A stretch of DNA of 64,000 bases from Bacteroidota bacterium (GCA_947475165.1 CANJLD010000002.1:1-64000); one strand, 5' to 3'. Shown: positions 16,347-26,289, counted from the first letter of the stretch. A program made the numbers and translations. The notes: a model not told the origin generated them from the letters alone.

Positions 16347-19064
16347 ATGGCAGAAGTAAAAGTATTACGATTAGCAAAAGCCGGAACAACTTATAACGTT
16401 TCGCAAGATCACATTGTGGAGGCGTTGCAGAAAGCGAAGTTTGCTCTTACCGGTGGCCCGAATGAGAAACTTTCACCGGAGATGATTGCTGTACTCGACA
16501 AAGAGTTTGGTACAGACAAGAGCATCAAACAACAGGCAGATATTACTTCCTTAGCTGAAAAAGCGCAGAAAGAAAGTATTGAAGCAAAGGTTGACAACAT
16601 TGCTACGCACAAAAAAGAAAAAGAAGACAAAGAGATTATTATTACCAGCAACATTGAACACAAAGAGGAGAAAGCAAAAGTAAAAGTTGAGAAACCAGTA
16701 GAAGAAGTGATTACTGCGAAAAAGCAGAAGCTGGAAGGACCGAAGATTGTTGGGAAAATAGAAGAGGAAGAAAAACCTAAGAAAGGAAAGAAGAAGAAAG
16801 AAGAAGAAGTTGTAGTGCCACCGGTAGTGGAAGAAGTGGTTGAAGAGAAAAAAACAACCAGGAAGAAAAAAGAAGAACCGGAGCCGGAGCCGGAAGTAAA
16901 AATTGAAACCAAGTATCAAACACTTGAAGGAACAAAAGAAGTAGGCAAGATTGACCTTTCTAAATTTGACCCTAAACCGAAGAAAAAGGAAGAACCTGTT
17001 GGAGATAAAAAACCTCGCGAGCGCAAATTAGTTAAGAAGAAAGAACGCGCACCGCTTGGTGGCGACCAATACTACGATAAAAAAGTAGAGAACTTCCAAC
17101 GCAAGCGCGAAATTGGCAGTGGCACAGGTTTTAAAAAACCAGAGATAACACAGCCAGCAGAGATAACTGAAAAGCAGATTGAAGATAAGATTCGCGCTAC
17201 AATGGCGAAAATTCAAGCGCAAACTTCTAAGAGTGACCGCTCGAAAATGCGCAGAGGAAAACGCGAAGCCATTCAGGAAAAAATAGAAGCAGCACAGGAA
17301 GGCGTTCAGCATAATAAGCTACAGGTAGCAGAATTTATTTCTGTTTCCGAATTGGCGAGTTTGATGAACATGGCACCGGTGAAAGTTATTTCTACCTGTA
17401 TGCAGTTAGGCGTTATCGTTTCAATCAATCAGCGGTTAGATGCTACGGTTATTGAATTGGTAACTGCAGAGCACGGTTATGAAGTAGAATTCATTTCTGC
17501 TGCCGATCAAACTGCATTTAAAGAAGAAGAAGCCGATAAACCGGAAGACCTTCATACACGCGCGCCAATTGTTACCATCATGGGTCACGTTGACCACGGT
17601 AAAACTTCGTTGCTCGATTACATCCGCAAAACAAATGTGGTGGCGAAAGAAGCCGGAGGTATTACACAGCACATTGGTGCGTATGAAGTTACCACCGGTG
17701 ACGGAAGAAAAATTTCTTTCCTCGATACGCCCGGCCATGAAGCGTTTACCGCTATGCGTGCGCGTGGAGCAAAGGTTACCGATATTGCCATAATTGTAAT
17801 TGCCGCTGATGATGCAGTAATGCCTCAAACAAAAGAAGCCATCAATCACGCGCAGAGTGCGGGTGTGCCGATGATTTTTTCGTTCAACAAAATAGATAAA
17901 GACGGAGCGAATGCTGATAAAATTCGCGAGCAACTTTCCGGTATGAATTTGTTAGTGGAGGAATGGGGCGGTCCTCACCAGAGCCAGGAAATTTCTGCCA
18001 AGAAGGGATTGAACATTGATTTGTTATTGGAGAAAATTTTGCTTCAAGCTGAATTGCTTGAATTAAAAGCAAATGCAAAACGCCTTGCCACAGGTTCGGT
18101 GATTGAAGCAACTTTAGATAAAGGTCGTGGTTATACAACCACCATTCTTGTTCAAAACGGAACATTGAAAATGGGTGATATTATTGTTGCCGGTCCGTAT
18201 ATGGGAAGAGTAAAAGCCATGTTCGACCACACCGGTGCTAAAATGAAAGAAGCAGGACCATCGGTTCCTGTGCAAGTTTTGGGTTTAAGTGGTGCGCCAC
18301 AAGCCGGTGAAAAATTTAAAGTGTTCGATAATGAAGCGGACGCAAAAGAACTGGCAACTAAACGCGCACAAATTGAACGCGAAACCGGTATCCGCACCAA
18401 GAAACATATTACGCTTGATGAAATTGGAAGACGTTTGGCTCTCGGAAACTTCAAGGAACTTAGCTTGATTCTGAAAGGGGATGTGGACGGTTCGGTAGAA
18501 GCGTTGGCTGATTCGTTGTTGAAGCTTTCGACAGAAGAAATTCAAATCAAAATTATTCACAAAGGTGTGGGGGCTATTTCCGAATCGGATGTGTTGTTGG
18601 CAACAGCATCAGATGCGATTGTGATTGGCTTCAACGTTCGTCCTTCGCTTAATGCGCGCAAGATTGCAGAAACAGAAGGAGTGGATATCCGTCTTTACTC
18701 AATTATCTATAACGCTATTGAAGAAATTAAGAGCGCGATGGAAGGATTGCTTGAGCCGAAGATTGAAGAGAAAATTATCGGTATGCTTGAAGTTCGCAAC
18801 GCTATTCACGTAAGTAAATTGGGAACGATTGCCGGCTGCTTTGTGAAAGACGGAAGAGTTTTGAGTCGCTCAAAGGTTCGTATTATCCGCGATGGAATTG
18901 TAATTCATACTGGTACTGTTTCAGGATTAAAACGCTTTAAAGATGATGTGAAAGAAGTGGTAAGCGGACTTGAATGCGGTGTAATGGTGAAAGATTATCA
19001 GGACATTATAGAGAACGATATCATAGAGGTATTTGAAGAAATAGAAGTGCAACGCAAATTGTAA
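16347..19064 (+). CDS. infB: Translation initiation factor IF-2
   Basis: IF-2 is the GTPase that places initiator tRNA on the 30S subunit. The 905-residue protein has an N-terminal segment very rich in Lys and Glu (about 80-290), the IF2_N helix ([23 protein letters not shown]), and the G domain starting near residue 410 with [27 protein letters not shown] and NKIDKDGA. Domains II-IV follow, ending in the C2 initiator-tRNA-binding barrel. It is the last gene of the rimP-nusA-infB operon and is followed by a strong terminator. Confidence 0.97.
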   Translation: MAEVKVLRLAKAGTTYNVSQDHIVEALQKAKFALTGGPNEKLSPEMIAVLDKEFGTDKSIKQQADITSLAEKAQKESIEAKVDNIATHKKEKEDKEIIITSNIEHKEEKAKVKVEKPVEEVITAKKQKLEGPKIVGKIEEEEKPKKGKKKKEEEVVVPPVVEEVVEEKKTTRKKKEEPEPEPEVKIETKYQTLEGTKEVGKIDLSKFDPKPKKKEEPVGDKKPRERKLVKKKERAPLGGDQYYDKKVENFQRKREIGSGTGFKKPEITQPAEITEKQIEDKIRATMAKIQAQTSKSDRSKMRRGKREAIQEKIEAAQEGVQHNKLQVAEFISVSELASLMNMAPVKVISTCMQLGVIVSINQRLDATVIELVTAEHGYEVEFISAADQTAFKEEEADKPEDLHTRAPIVTIMGHVDHGKTSLLDYIRKTNVVAKEAGGITQHIGAYEVTTGDGRKISFLDTPGHEAFTAMRARGAKVTDIAIIVIAADDAVMPQTKEAINHAQSAGVPMIFSFNKIDKDGANADKIREQLSGMNLLVEEWGGPHQSQEISAKKGLNIDLLLEKILLQAELLELKANAKRLATGSVIEATLDKGRGYTTTILVQNGTLKMGDIIVAGPYMGRVKAMFDHTGAKMKEAGPSVPVQVLGLSGAPQAGEKFKVFDNEADAKELATKRAQIERETGIRTKKHITLDEIGRRLALGNFKELSLILKGDVDGSVEALADSLLKLSTEEIQIKIIHKGVGAISESDVLLATASDAIVIGFNVRPSLNARKIAETEGVDIRLYSIIYNAIEEIKSAMEGLLEPKIEEKIIGMLEVRNAIHVSKLGTIAGCFVKDGRVLSRSKVRIIRDGIVIHTGTVSGLKRFKDDVKEVVSGLECGVMVKDYQDIIENDIIEVFEEIEVQRKL

Positions 19065-19082
19065 TCGACAAGTTCTTTAACC

Positions 19083-19117
19083 AAAAGCCTCCCTGACAAG
19101 TCGGGGAGGCTTTTTTT
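19083..19117 (+). terminator. Intrinsic terminator after infB
   Basis: GCCTCCC and GGGAGGC form a stem around a 10-base loop, followed by TTTTTTT. It lies 19 bases after the infB stop, between convergent genes. Confidence 0.88.
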
Positions 19118-19121
19118 CATT

Positions 19122-20231
19122 TTAAAGTGTTTTGTAAACGTTCATTGTTTTCTCTGCGATTATTTTTCCAGTCATAGTTTGTGCATGAGCGAATCCGTTC
19201 TCTATCATTTGTGCTTTTAGTTTCTCATCGTTCACCACTTTCAAGATTGCATTCGCGATTTCTTCTGCTGAGTTTGGGTTGATGTAAAGAGAATCTTTAC
19301 CGCCTGCTTCTTCAAAGCACCCGCCTTTAGTTGTAATCACTGGCATCTTACTAAAGAGAGCTTCAACAATCGGCATTCCGAAACCTTCATATAAACTTGG
19401 GAAGACAAACACACTTGCTCCTCTATATATTGTGGGTAAATCTTCATTTGAAACATTTGAAAGAATTTTCACTCGTTCTTGTAAATTTTTTTCCGCAATC
19501 AACCTTTCGATTTCTCTCTGCATATTTCCCGAGCCACCAACTAAAACGAAATCTTCTTCAACTTTGTCTTTAATTAAATCAAATGCTTCAATAAGCGTTC
19601 GCTGATTTTTGCGGGGGAAAAACGAACCGACATTCAAAATATATTTCTTCGGCAAGTTCAAATCTGATTTCCAATTTCTGATTTCCGATTTCTGAAATGC
19701 CGAATCAACAAGCGGATAAATTACTTCAATCTTCTCTTCGGTTACTCCATAAAATTCCATTAAATCATTCTTCGTTTCGTTGCTCACAGCAATTATTTTG
19801 TCAGCATGTTTTGTAGCATACTTTGTTTTCAGTTTGTAAACCTGTCGATCAACAAAAGGATATTGCTCCGCGTGTTTCAGAAAAATTAAATCGTGAATGG
19901 TGACAAGAGTGCTGAATGTTGAGTGCTGAGTGCTGAATGGAATTTCATTGCTAAGTCCGTGATAAATATCAATGCGGTGTTTTTGTAAATCATGTTTTAT
20001 GCCAACCGAACGCCAAAGCGGATGAAACGACTTTTGAAGATTAGTTTCAGGCAAGGCAATTTTAAACTGACCGGTTAACTGATTGAAAAATTCTTCTTTA
20101 GCTTTTGGCGCGAAGAGTAAATACTCTTCGTTCGGAAAATTCTGCATCAACGCGTTGAGCAAATTGCGGGAATAGTTTCCTAAACCCGAGCCGTTGTTTA
20201 AAGCGCGTTTTGCATCAAAGCCAATCTTCAC
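19122..20231 (-). CDS. Glycosyltransferase family 4 (GT-B fold)
   Basis: The 369-residue protein starts MKIGFDAKRALNNGSGLGNYSRNLL, a donor/acceptor-site opening typical of GT4 mannosyltransferase-like enzymes. The C-terminal sugar-nucleotide domain carries YILNVGSFFPRKNQRTL, and ends with FPSLYEGFGMPIVEAL, the E-x7-E signature. It is likely involved in LPS or other polysaccharide assembly with the next two genes. Oddity: two heptanucleotide tandem arrays lie inside the coding region (encoding FSTQHSTFST and QKSEIRNWKSD), so copy-number change could shift the frame. Confidence 0.88.
   Translation of the reverse strand: MKIGFDAKRALNNGSGLGNYSRNLLNALMQNFPNEEYLLFAPKAKEEFFNQLTGQFKIALPETNLQKSFHPLWRSVGIKHDLQKHRIDIYHGLSNEIPFSTQHSTFSTLVTIHDLIFLKHAEQYPFVDRQVYKLKTKYATKHADKIIAVSNETKNDLMEFYGVTEEKIEVIYPLVDSAFQKSEIRNWKSDLNLPKKYILNVGSFFPRKNQRTLIEAFDLIKDKVEEDFVLVGGSGNMQREIERLIAEKNLQERVKILSNVSNEDLPTIYRGASVFVFPSLYEGFGMPIVEALFSKMPVITTKGGCFEEAGGKDSLYINPNSAEEIANAILKVVNDEKLKAQMIENGFAHAQTMTGKIIAEKTMNVYKTL
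19661..19695. repeat. Heptanucleotide array inside the GT4 gene (TTTCNGA-type)
   Basis: Five degenerate 7-mers in a row: AATCTGA, TTTCCAA, TTTCTGA, TTTCCGA, TTTCTGA. In frame they encode the QKSEIRNWKSD segment between the two Rossmann domains. Confidence 0.85.
19909..19936. repeat. Heptanucleotide array inside the GT4 gene (GTGCTGA-type)
   Basis: Four 7-mers in a row: GTGCTGA, ATGTTGA, GTGCTGA, GTGCTGA. In frame this encodes STQHSTFST. The same unit family (CTGAGTG) recurs at the very end of the window. Confidence 0.88.
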
Positions 20232-20254
20232 GAGTAGTTAATTTTAATACAGCA

Positions 20255-21013
20255 TTAAAACTTCTTTCCTTTCTGCATTGCGTACAGTTTTACGTATCGC
20301 ATAAACACACCTTTAGCCACAAGCGAACAAATAATTAATCCTGCATAACCATCAAGAAATCCCAAGTCAATTACATAGTGTTTGAAAAAGCGAAAGCAAG
20401 GCTTGATGATCAAGTGAAACAAGTTAGGTTCTACTGCTTTTTTAGCAGCCTCGTTCGCACTCCATGTAGAATATCGGTCCCATTTTTCGAGGTAATGAAA
20501 AATATTTTTGTAGGTATTGTGAAGCAATTTACTTTTCAGTTTGCCGACCTTTCCAGATGTAACAATTTCGGCATGCACTTCTTTCTCCTCGTACCTACAG
20601 CAATCACGTTTGAATAACCGGATTACTTTATCGCGCTGCCAACCGCTGTATTTAATTTCCTGTCCTAGAAAAAAGTTTTTCCGGTAAATCCAAAATGCAT
20701 CATATTCAATACTGTCGGCACTAAGTATTTTTTGTATTTCTTCTTTTAACTCCTCTGTTACTCGTTCATCAGCATCAACCAACAATATCCATTCACTTTG
20801 TGCAAGCGGTATCGCACGGTTTTTCTGGCTTGCTGAATTGATGTACTCGCTTTCAATAATCCGGCTTGTATATTTTTTAGCAAGCTCAACCGTGTTGTCT
20901 GCACTGAATGAATCTACCACCATTATCTCGCTGCACCACGAAACAGACTGAAGCACCGCCTCAATATTGTGGGCTTCATTTTTACACGGAATAATGGCTG
21001 TAACCTTATGCAT
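20255..21013 (-). CDS. Glycosyltransferase family 2 (LPS-core type)
   Basis: This 252-residue GT-A enzyme begins with VTAIIPCKNEAHNIEAVLQSV and has WILLVDADERVTEEL (the DxD nucleotide-sugar/metal motif). It resembles WaaE/KdtX-like lipopolysaccharide core transferases, which also have the C-terminal half with RDKVIRLFKRDCCRYEEKEVHAEI. A C-terminal hydrophobic stretch suggests membrane association. It lies 23 bases upstream of the GT4 gene on the same strand. Confidence 0.9.
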   Translation of the reverse strand: MHKVTAIIPCKNEAHNIEAVLQSVSWCSEIMVVDSFSADNTVELAKKYTSRIIESEYINSASQKNRAIPLAQSEWILLVDADERVTEELKEEIQKILSADSIEYDAFWIYRKNFFLGQEIKYSGWQRDKVIRLFKRDCCRYEEKEVHAEIVTSGKVGKLKSKLLHNTYKNIFHYLEKWDRYSTWSANEAAKKAVEPNLFHLIIKPCFRFFKHYVIDLGFLDGYAGLIICSLVAKGVFMRYVKLYAMQKGKKF

Positions 21014-21087
21014 TTAAAAAATTGGGAACCAGTTTTCTGTCTATATGGTTCTTTACCGAAAGTAAAAGAAATTACAACTTAAAGAAT

Positions 21088-22344
21088 TTAGCCAACAGAT
21101 TTTTCATTGGTAAATTGGTTGATGAATAACAAAAGAAAGCCAAGATAAAAACCGGTTCCTATTTGCTCCTCTAATGTTGCTTCCGTAAAAAATGACGAAA
21201 ACAAAATGAGATGAAGAACTACCAGCAACCAGTTTTTATAGTTGCCATTTACCAATAATGGAAATGAAAACGCAAAAAGAAAAAGTGCCAATCCGAAAAT
21301 TCCGGTTGTTGCTAAAACCCAAATGAATTGATTATGCGGCCGCTTGCGACCGCTTTCTTCAAGCTGCGAATAATGCTCGTTGTAAAATTTATTCATTTCT
21401 ATTTTTAAATCACCGGCACCCACACCCAGCCATAAATTTTGTTTAGCCACTTCCAATCCGCCTTGCATAGAAAGCAGGCGAGCACCATCTGAAAGATTTC
21501 TAACTTCACCACTTTTGAAGCTGTTATAGTCATACTTCATGTACGCTATTTTGTTTTTCAAACTTGGTATAAACTTATAGGCACTGAACGATACAACAAC
21601 CAACATCAACAAGAAAATTGTTCCAGGTAAAATTTTCTTCTGCACAAAAATGAATCGCAGTAACAGAAAAATTATCCCAACATAAAGCGCAAGCAAACTA
21701 CTGCGAACAGAAAGTATGTGCAATGCAACAAAAAGAAATACAAGAAGAAAAGTTTGCACCCATTTCTCATTCGCACTGAAAAAAAATTTCTGCCTTTCCA
21801 ACAGGAACCAACTACAGAAAAATGCAAACGCCACCATAAGCGTATAGCGGATATGGCTATAAGGCATTGGTATTGTATTGCCGCGCAGAAATGATTCGGT
21901 AATAGTGCTGTAATTCAAAAAGTAATTGACAAGAACAAAGGCAACACTTATAGAAAGTGTAATGACAAACCCATAAAGCAGTGCAATGAATTTTTGTTCT
22001 TCTAATTTTTTAATAGAAGCAAATGCGATTGGCAACGCGAGGTAAGGAAGTTTTATGCGAACCCAATTCAACCAGTTTGTTTTGTCTTCCGAATAAAAAC
22101 CTGATAGGAAGACTATCAGAAAAAACAGAGCGAGAACCACCAATTCCCTCCGCTGAAAATATTTTTTGAATGTTTCTTCAAAGCCATTAAACAGAAGCGA
22201 GGAAACAACAAGTGCAATCATACCAATACTTGCTAATGCCCGCGAACAAACAAATCCAATAAAAATAAACTGGCAGCAAATAACAATCAGCCATTGAAAG
22301 TTACCTTCACTCAAAAATCTTTTTGTTGATAATTCTTTTGTCAC
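21088..22344 (-). CDS. O-antigen ligase/polymerase-like membrane protein
   Basis: The 418-residue protein is very hydrophobic with about 10-12 membrane spans. It has a large loop containing the GVGAGDLKIEMNKFYNEHY and GRKRPHNQFIWVLATTGIFG motifs of the Wzy_C/WaaL family. It joins O-antigen or related polysaccharide to an acceptor, or polymerises it. The exact acceptor is unknown. It is the first gene of the three-gene polysaccharide group, and is divergent from meaB. Confidence 0.87.
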   Translation of the reverse strand: MTKELSTKRFLSEGNFQWLIVICCQFIFIGFVCSRALASIGMIALVVSSLLFNGFEETFKKYFQRRELVVLALFFLIVFLSGFYSEDKTNWLNWVRIKLPYLALPIAFASIKKLEEQKFIALLYGFVITLSISVAFVLVNYFLNYSTITESFLRGNTIPMPYSHIRYTLMVAFAFFCSWFLLERQKFFFSANEKWVQTFLLVFLFVALHILSVRSSLLALYVGIIFLLLRFIFVQKKILPGTIFLLMLVVVSFSAYKFIPSLKNKIAYMKYDYNSFKSGEVRNLSDGARLLSMQGGLEVAKQNLWLGVGAGDLKIEMNKFYNEHYSQLEESGRKRPHNQFIWVLATTGIFGLALFLFAFSFPLLVNGNYKNWLLVVLHLILFSSFFTEATLEEQIGTGFYLGFLLLFINQFTNEKSVG

Positions 22345-22393
22345 AATTGGCTTTCGAAAAGGATTTTAATTTTAAAGCATAAACATAAAACTC

Positions 22394-23272
22394 TTGCCCA
22401 ACAAAAATTCCATTACCGATTTTAAAACTCTTGCCCGCACTATTTCGCTGGTAGAAAATGAAGCAGAAAACTTTGAAACCATTCTTCAACAACTTCAACC
22501 AAACGATATTCCGGTGATTGGCTTTACCGGTCCACCGGGAGCAGGTAAAAGCACGTTGCTAAACGCTGTTATTGGAGTTTTATTGGATGAAAAGAAAAAA
22601 ATAGGTCTCGTCTTGGTTGACCCGTCTTCACCATTCAATCTCGGTGCTTTGCTTGGAGACCGTCTTCGCATGAGCACTCATTTTACCAATGAAAATCTTT
22701 TTATCCGTTCGGTAGCAAGTCGCAGTTCGCTGGGCGGTTTGAGTGATAAAATAATTGAAGTGGTAGAAGTAATGCGCAGCTATGCCTTTGATTATATTTT
22801 TATTGAAACCGTAGGCGTTGGACAAAGTGAAGTAGAAATTGCAGGGTTAGCTGACACAACAGTTGTTATTCTTGTTCCGGAATCGGGCGACTCCGTTCAA
22901 GCCATGAAAGCAGGACTGATGGAAATTGCCGATGTGTTTGTCATCAACAAAGCCGATCGGGCAGATGCCGAAGCACTGGCAAATTCGCTATCGCATCAAT
23001 TGCATATTAGCGGAAGAGAAAGTATTCCGGTTTTAAAAACAGTGGCGGTGGAAGCAAAAGGAGTGAAAGAGTTGATTGCTGAAATTTTTACACGAAAAGA
23101 ATCAAACGAAAACGCTAACAGAAAATCGATACTGCTTACCGAAAAAGCACTACGCATAATTTCTAAAAGCAGAATGAAAAACTTTGACAGTGAAAAACTG
23201 AAGTTGGATTTAGGCAAAGAGATGAATGCGTCCAATTTTAACCTCTACAATTTCGTGAAGCAATATCTCTAA
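22394..23272 (+). CDS. meaB: MeaB/ArgK-type G3E P-loop GTPase
   Basis: MeaB guards and loads adenosylcobalamin on methylmalonyl-CoA mutase. The 292-residue protein has GFTGPPGAGKSTLLNAV (P-loop), VDPSSPFNLGALLGDRLRM, FIETVGVGQSEVEIAG and VINKADRADAE (NKxD). It is somewhat shorter than the usual 320-330 residues. No ATG is available near the N-terminus: the reading frame opens at 22376 and the only plausible start is the TTG at 22394 (MPNKNSITDFKTLART). No mutase genes are nearby. mnmH follows after 8 bases. Confidence 0.85.
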   Translation: MPNKNSITDFKTLARTISLVENEAENFETILQQLQPNDIPVIGFTGPPGAGKSTLLNAVIGVLLDEKKKIGLVLVDPSSPFNLGALLGDRLRMSTHFTNENLFIRSVASRSSLGGLSDKIIEVVEVMRSYAFDYIFIETVGVGQSEVEIAGLADTTVVILVPESGDSVQAMKAGLMEIADVFVINKADRADAEALANSLSHQLHISGRESIPVLKTVAVEAKGVKELIAEIFTRKESNENANRKSILLTEKALRIISKSRMKNFDSEKLKLDLGKEMNASNFNLYNFVKQYL

Positions 23273-23280
23273 TCACGAAA

Positions 23281-24315
23281 ATGATTCAACAGCTTTCGAT
23301 AGAAGATTTTCTGACTCATTCAAAAGAACATTTAACGCTTGATGTACGCTCTGAAGGCGAATTCAATTACGGGCGACTACCTCATGCCACCAACCTACCG
23401 CTATTCAATAATGAAGAGAGAAAAATAGTGGGCATTGCATATAAACAGCAAGGAAAAAACGAAGCTGTTCTTCTGGGCTTAGATATTGTCGGGAAGAAGA
23501 TGGCGGATTTTATTCGATTCGTTCAACCCTTGATTAAAGACAATAGAATTTTTGTGCATTGTTGGCGCGGAGGAATGCGCAGCGGAAGTATGGCATGGCT
23601 GCTGAATCTTTTCGGTTATGAAGTTTTTGTGTTAACCGGTGGGTACAAATCATATCGGCATCATGTTCTTGCACTTCTTGCAAAAAAATTTCCTTATATC
23701 GTTTTGGGCGGAAGAACCGGTAGCGGGAAAACAGACATATTGAATGAATTAAAAAATCTTGGCGAACAAATAATTGATTTGGAAGCTCTGGCAAATCATA
23801 AGGGTTCTGCGTTTGGTGGACTCGGACAATTACAGCAACCATCTACAGAGCATTTTGAAAATCTGATGGCAGAGGAATTAAAATACTTTGATGAAAGCAA
23901 AACAGTTTGGATTGAAGATGAAAGCAGAACCATCGGAAAGGTTTTTCTTGATATAAATTTCTGGAATCACTTACGATTATCTCCTTTATTCATCATTAAC
24001 TTACCGGTTGCGATTCGCTTAAAAAAACTGGTAGGAGATTACGGCAAGTTTTCTGATGAAGAATTGAAAACATCGTTCGGCAACATTGTGCGCAGGCTTG
24101 GAAACGAACAATGGAAAAATGCAATTGCTGCATTGGAAGAAAAGAACATAGAACTTGCGGCAAAAATTGCATTGCACTATTATGATAAAGCATACGACAA
24201 GGGAATTGCCATGAAAGAAACAAAAAAGATTTTCCGATTTCCTTTTGAAGAAGACAACGTACATTCTATGGCGAATACTTTAATTGCAGAGGCAAACAGG
24301 AAATATGGAAATTAA
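23281..24315 (+). CDS. mnmH: tRNA 2-selenouridine synthase MnmH (SelU)
   Basis: MnmH replaces sulfur with selenium in 2-thiouridine at the wobble position of certain tRNAs, using selenophosphate. The 344-residue protein has an N-terminal rhodanese domain with catalytic Cys94 in FVHCWRGGMRSGSMAWLL, and a P-loop domain with GGRTGSGKTDIL (about 143-154). DLEALANHKGSAFGGLG is also a family hallmark. Its partner selD overlaps its end by 11 bases. Confidence 0.95.
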   Translation: MIQQLSIEDFLTHSKEHLTLDVRSEGEFNYGRLPHATNLPLFNNEERKIVGIAYKQQGKNEAVLLGLDIVGKKMADFIRFVQPLIKDNRIFVHCWRGGMRSGSMAWLLNLFGYEVFVLTGGYKSYRHHVLALLAKKFPYIVLGGRTGSGKTDILNELKNLGEQIIDLEALANHKGSAFGGLGQLQQPSTEHFENLMAEELKYFDESKTVWIEDESRTIGKVFLDINFWNHLRLSPLFIINLPVAIRLKKLVGDYGKFSDEELKTSFGNIVRRLGNEQWKNAIAALEEKNIELAAKIALHYYDKAYDKGIAMKETKKIFRFPFEEDNVHSMANTLIAEANRKYGN

Positions 24316-25333
24316 ACTCACTCAGTTTTCTCGCGGCAGCGGATGTGGATGTAAGGTGTCGCCTGCTGTTTTGGAAGAGATATTAAGAGATACCGGCGAA
24401 AATTTTCTATCAAAAAATTTATTGGTCGGCAATGAAACTAAAGACGATGCTGCGGTTTATGATTTAGGCACCGGCACAGCTCTTATTAGCACCGTAGATT
24501 TTTTCACGCCTATTGTAAACGATGCATTTACTTATGGAAGAATCGCTGCTGCAAATGCACTGAGTGATGTTTATGCTATGGGAGGCAAGCCATTTCTGGC
24601 TATTGCCATCCTCGGATTCCCTACAGAAAAAATTCCTGCCGCAATTGCTCAACAAATTATTGCGGGAGGAAAAAGTATTTGCAAAGAAGCCGGAGTATCG
24701 CTGGCGGGTGGACATACCATTGATTCGCCCGAACCGTTTTTTGGTTTATCGGTTACTGGAATTGTTCCGATTAAAAACCTAAAACAAAATTCAACTGCAG
24801 AGCAAGGTGATTTGCTTTTTCTTACTAAACCCATCGGAACGGGAATGCTCGCAACAGCGGTAAAAAGAGAAATACTTTGCGAAAATGAAATTCAACACGC
24901 CATTGATTTCATGTGTTCGCTCAATACATTAGGAGAAGAGTTGGGCAAGCATGAATTTGTTCATGCCCTTACCGATGTTACCGGTTTTGGTTTATTGGGA
25001 CATTTGATTGAATTGTGCGAGGGCACAAATCTCTCAGCAGAAATAAATTATTCCAAAGTTCCTTTGATGAAGGGAGTAAAAGATTTATGCGCCAAGTTCG
25101 TCTATGCTGACAATACGATGCGAAACTGGAAGGCTTACGAAGGGAAAGTGCATGGAATTGGCAGCGAGTCATTGCTTACACTTTGCGACCCGCAAACAAG
25201 TGGAGGTTTATTGGTTGCCGTTAATGAAAAAAGCGAAATGGAATTTTTATCGCTTGCCGCACAAAATAATTTTCAACTAGAATCCATCGGAAGATTTACC
25301 TCACCAAAAGAAAAACTCATTTACATTTTATGA
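24305..25333 (+). CDS. selD: Selenide, water dikinase SelD
   Basis: SelD makes selenophosphate from selenide and ATP. The ATG at 24305 (MEIKLTQFSRGSGCGCKVSP) is chosen over the ORF-track start; the active-site position is Cys14 in GSGCGCK, so this is the cysteine form and not the selenocysteine form. Nucleotide and metal motifs are present (KDDAAVYDLG, VDFFTPIVNDAFTYGRIAAANALSDVYAMGG). It overlaps mnmH by 11 bases and the next gene by 4, giving a tight mnmH-selD-SDR unit. With mnmH as the only selenium gene seen here, tRNA modification is the inferred use. Confidence 0.95.
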   Translation: MEIKLTQFSRGSGCGCKVSPAVLEEILRDTGENFLSKNLLVGNETKDDAAVYDLGTGTALISTVDFFTPIVNDAFTYGRIAAANALSDVYAMGGKPFLAIAILGFPTEKIPAAIAQQIIAGGKSICKEAGVSLAGGHTIDSPEPFFGLSVTGIVPIKNLKQNSTAEQGDLLFLTKPIGTGMLATAVKREILCENEIQHAIDFMCSLNTLGEELGKHEFVHALTDVTGFGLLGHLIELCEGTNLSAEINYSKVPLMKGVKDLCAKFVYADNTMRNWKAYEGKVHGIGSESLLTLCDPQTSGGLLVAVNEKSEMEFLSLAAQNNFQLESIGRFTSPKEKLIYIL

Positions 25334-26175
25334 AGGGAAGAAACGTAATTATTACAGGCGGAAACGCGGGAATTGGCTTGGCAACATCTATTGCCTTGGC
25401 AAAACAAGGTGCGAATGTTTATATCGTATCGCGCAGTAAAGACAAAGCTGAGGAAGCAGTGAAAACCATTATTGACGAAAGCGGAAACAAAAGCGTAAAG
25501 CACTTTGTCGCTAATCTTTCCTCGCAAAAATCAATCCGTCAACTCGCTTCTGAAATTAAAAACGAAATGAGCGTAGTGGATGTGCTTATCAATAATTCAG
25601 GTGGAACTTTCTCTGACTTTACTTTAAGTGATGATGGTCTGGAAATGACTATTGCCACCAACCATTTTGCTTATTTTCTGCTTACTAATCTTCTGCTCGA
25701 CCGCATTAAAAAATCTGATTATGCCCGCATTGTAAACGTTGCCTCCGGTTCGCACTACAAGGGAAAAATAGATTTTGAATCGTTTGGGAAAAAGAAAAGC
25801 TATTTCATTATGAAGGCTTACGAGCAAAGTAAATTGGCAAACGTGCTGTTCACCAACGAACTGGCGGAAAGATTAAAAGGTACAAACGTTACCACAAACA
25901 GCTTGCATCCGGGTTTTGTAAGAACACATATTGGTAATAAAAATGCAACCTGGTATTCAGATTTATTCTGGTCCATAGCAACAACACTTGGGGCAATAAG
26001 TGTTGAAGAAGGCGCAAAAACATCTGTCTATCTTGCGTCATCACCAGAAGTAAAAAACGTAACTGGAAAATACTTTGACAAATGCAAAGAGAAAAAACCT
26101 GCCGCATTGGCATTAGATAAAGAGCTCGGCAAACAGCTTTGGAAAAGGAGCGAAGAACTGTGTCCAACCTCTTAG
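25330..26175 (+). CDS. Short-chain dehydrogenase/reductase (retinol-dehydrogenase-like)
   Basis: The 281-residue Rossmann-fold oxidoreductase has GGNAGIGLATSIALAKQGANVYIVSR (TGxxxGxG-type cofactor site with Arg suggesting NADP), NNSGG, and the catalytic Ser-Tyr-Lys set (NVASGSHYKG ... AYEQSKLANVLF). HPGFVRT is also typical of the retinol/WW-oxidoreductase subgroup. The substrate is unknown. Its ATG overlaps the selD stop (ATGA), so it is translationally coupled to selD. Confidence 0.9.
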   Translation: MKGRNVIITGGNAGIGLATSIALAKQGANVYIVSRSKDKAEEAVKTIIDESGNKSVKHFVANLSSQKSIRQLASEIKNEMSVVDVLINNSGGTFSDFTLSDDGLEMTIATNHFAYFLLTNLLLDRIKKSDYARIVNVASGSHYKGKIDFESFGKKKSYFIMKAYEQSKLANVLFTNELAERLKGTNVTTNSLHPGFVRTHIGNKNATWYSDLFWSIATTLGAISVEEGAKTSVYLASSPEVKNVTGKYFDKCKEKKPAALALDKELGKQLWKRSEELCPTS

Positions 26176-26181
26176 TTCAAA

Positions 26182-26211
26182 TTTGATTTCTAAAGAATAA
26201 TTCTACTTTTG
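26182..26211 (+). promoter_or_regulatory. slyD promoter
   Basis: TTTG at 26182-26185, an 18-base spacer and TACTTTTG at 26204-26211 match the Bacteroidota consensus TTTG/TAnnTTTG exactly. The slyD ATG is at 26290, leaving a leader of about 70 bases. Confidence 0.8.
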
Positions 26212-26289
26212 ATTTTGTTAGAGAACGAACGTTTTCACTGCTGAAATCTTCTCTCCTCTCACGTATTTTTTCATTCCAAAAACAAAAAG

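Noticed and set aside
16409-16919. Minus-strand Ser/Phe-rich ORFs inside infB
   Set aside because: They mirror the Lys/Glu-rich IF-2 N-terminus; no start context or family features.
24305-24360. Selenocysteine in SelD
   Set aside because: The active-site codon region encodes GSGCGCK with ordinary Cys codons and no in-frame TGA, so it is the cysteine form.
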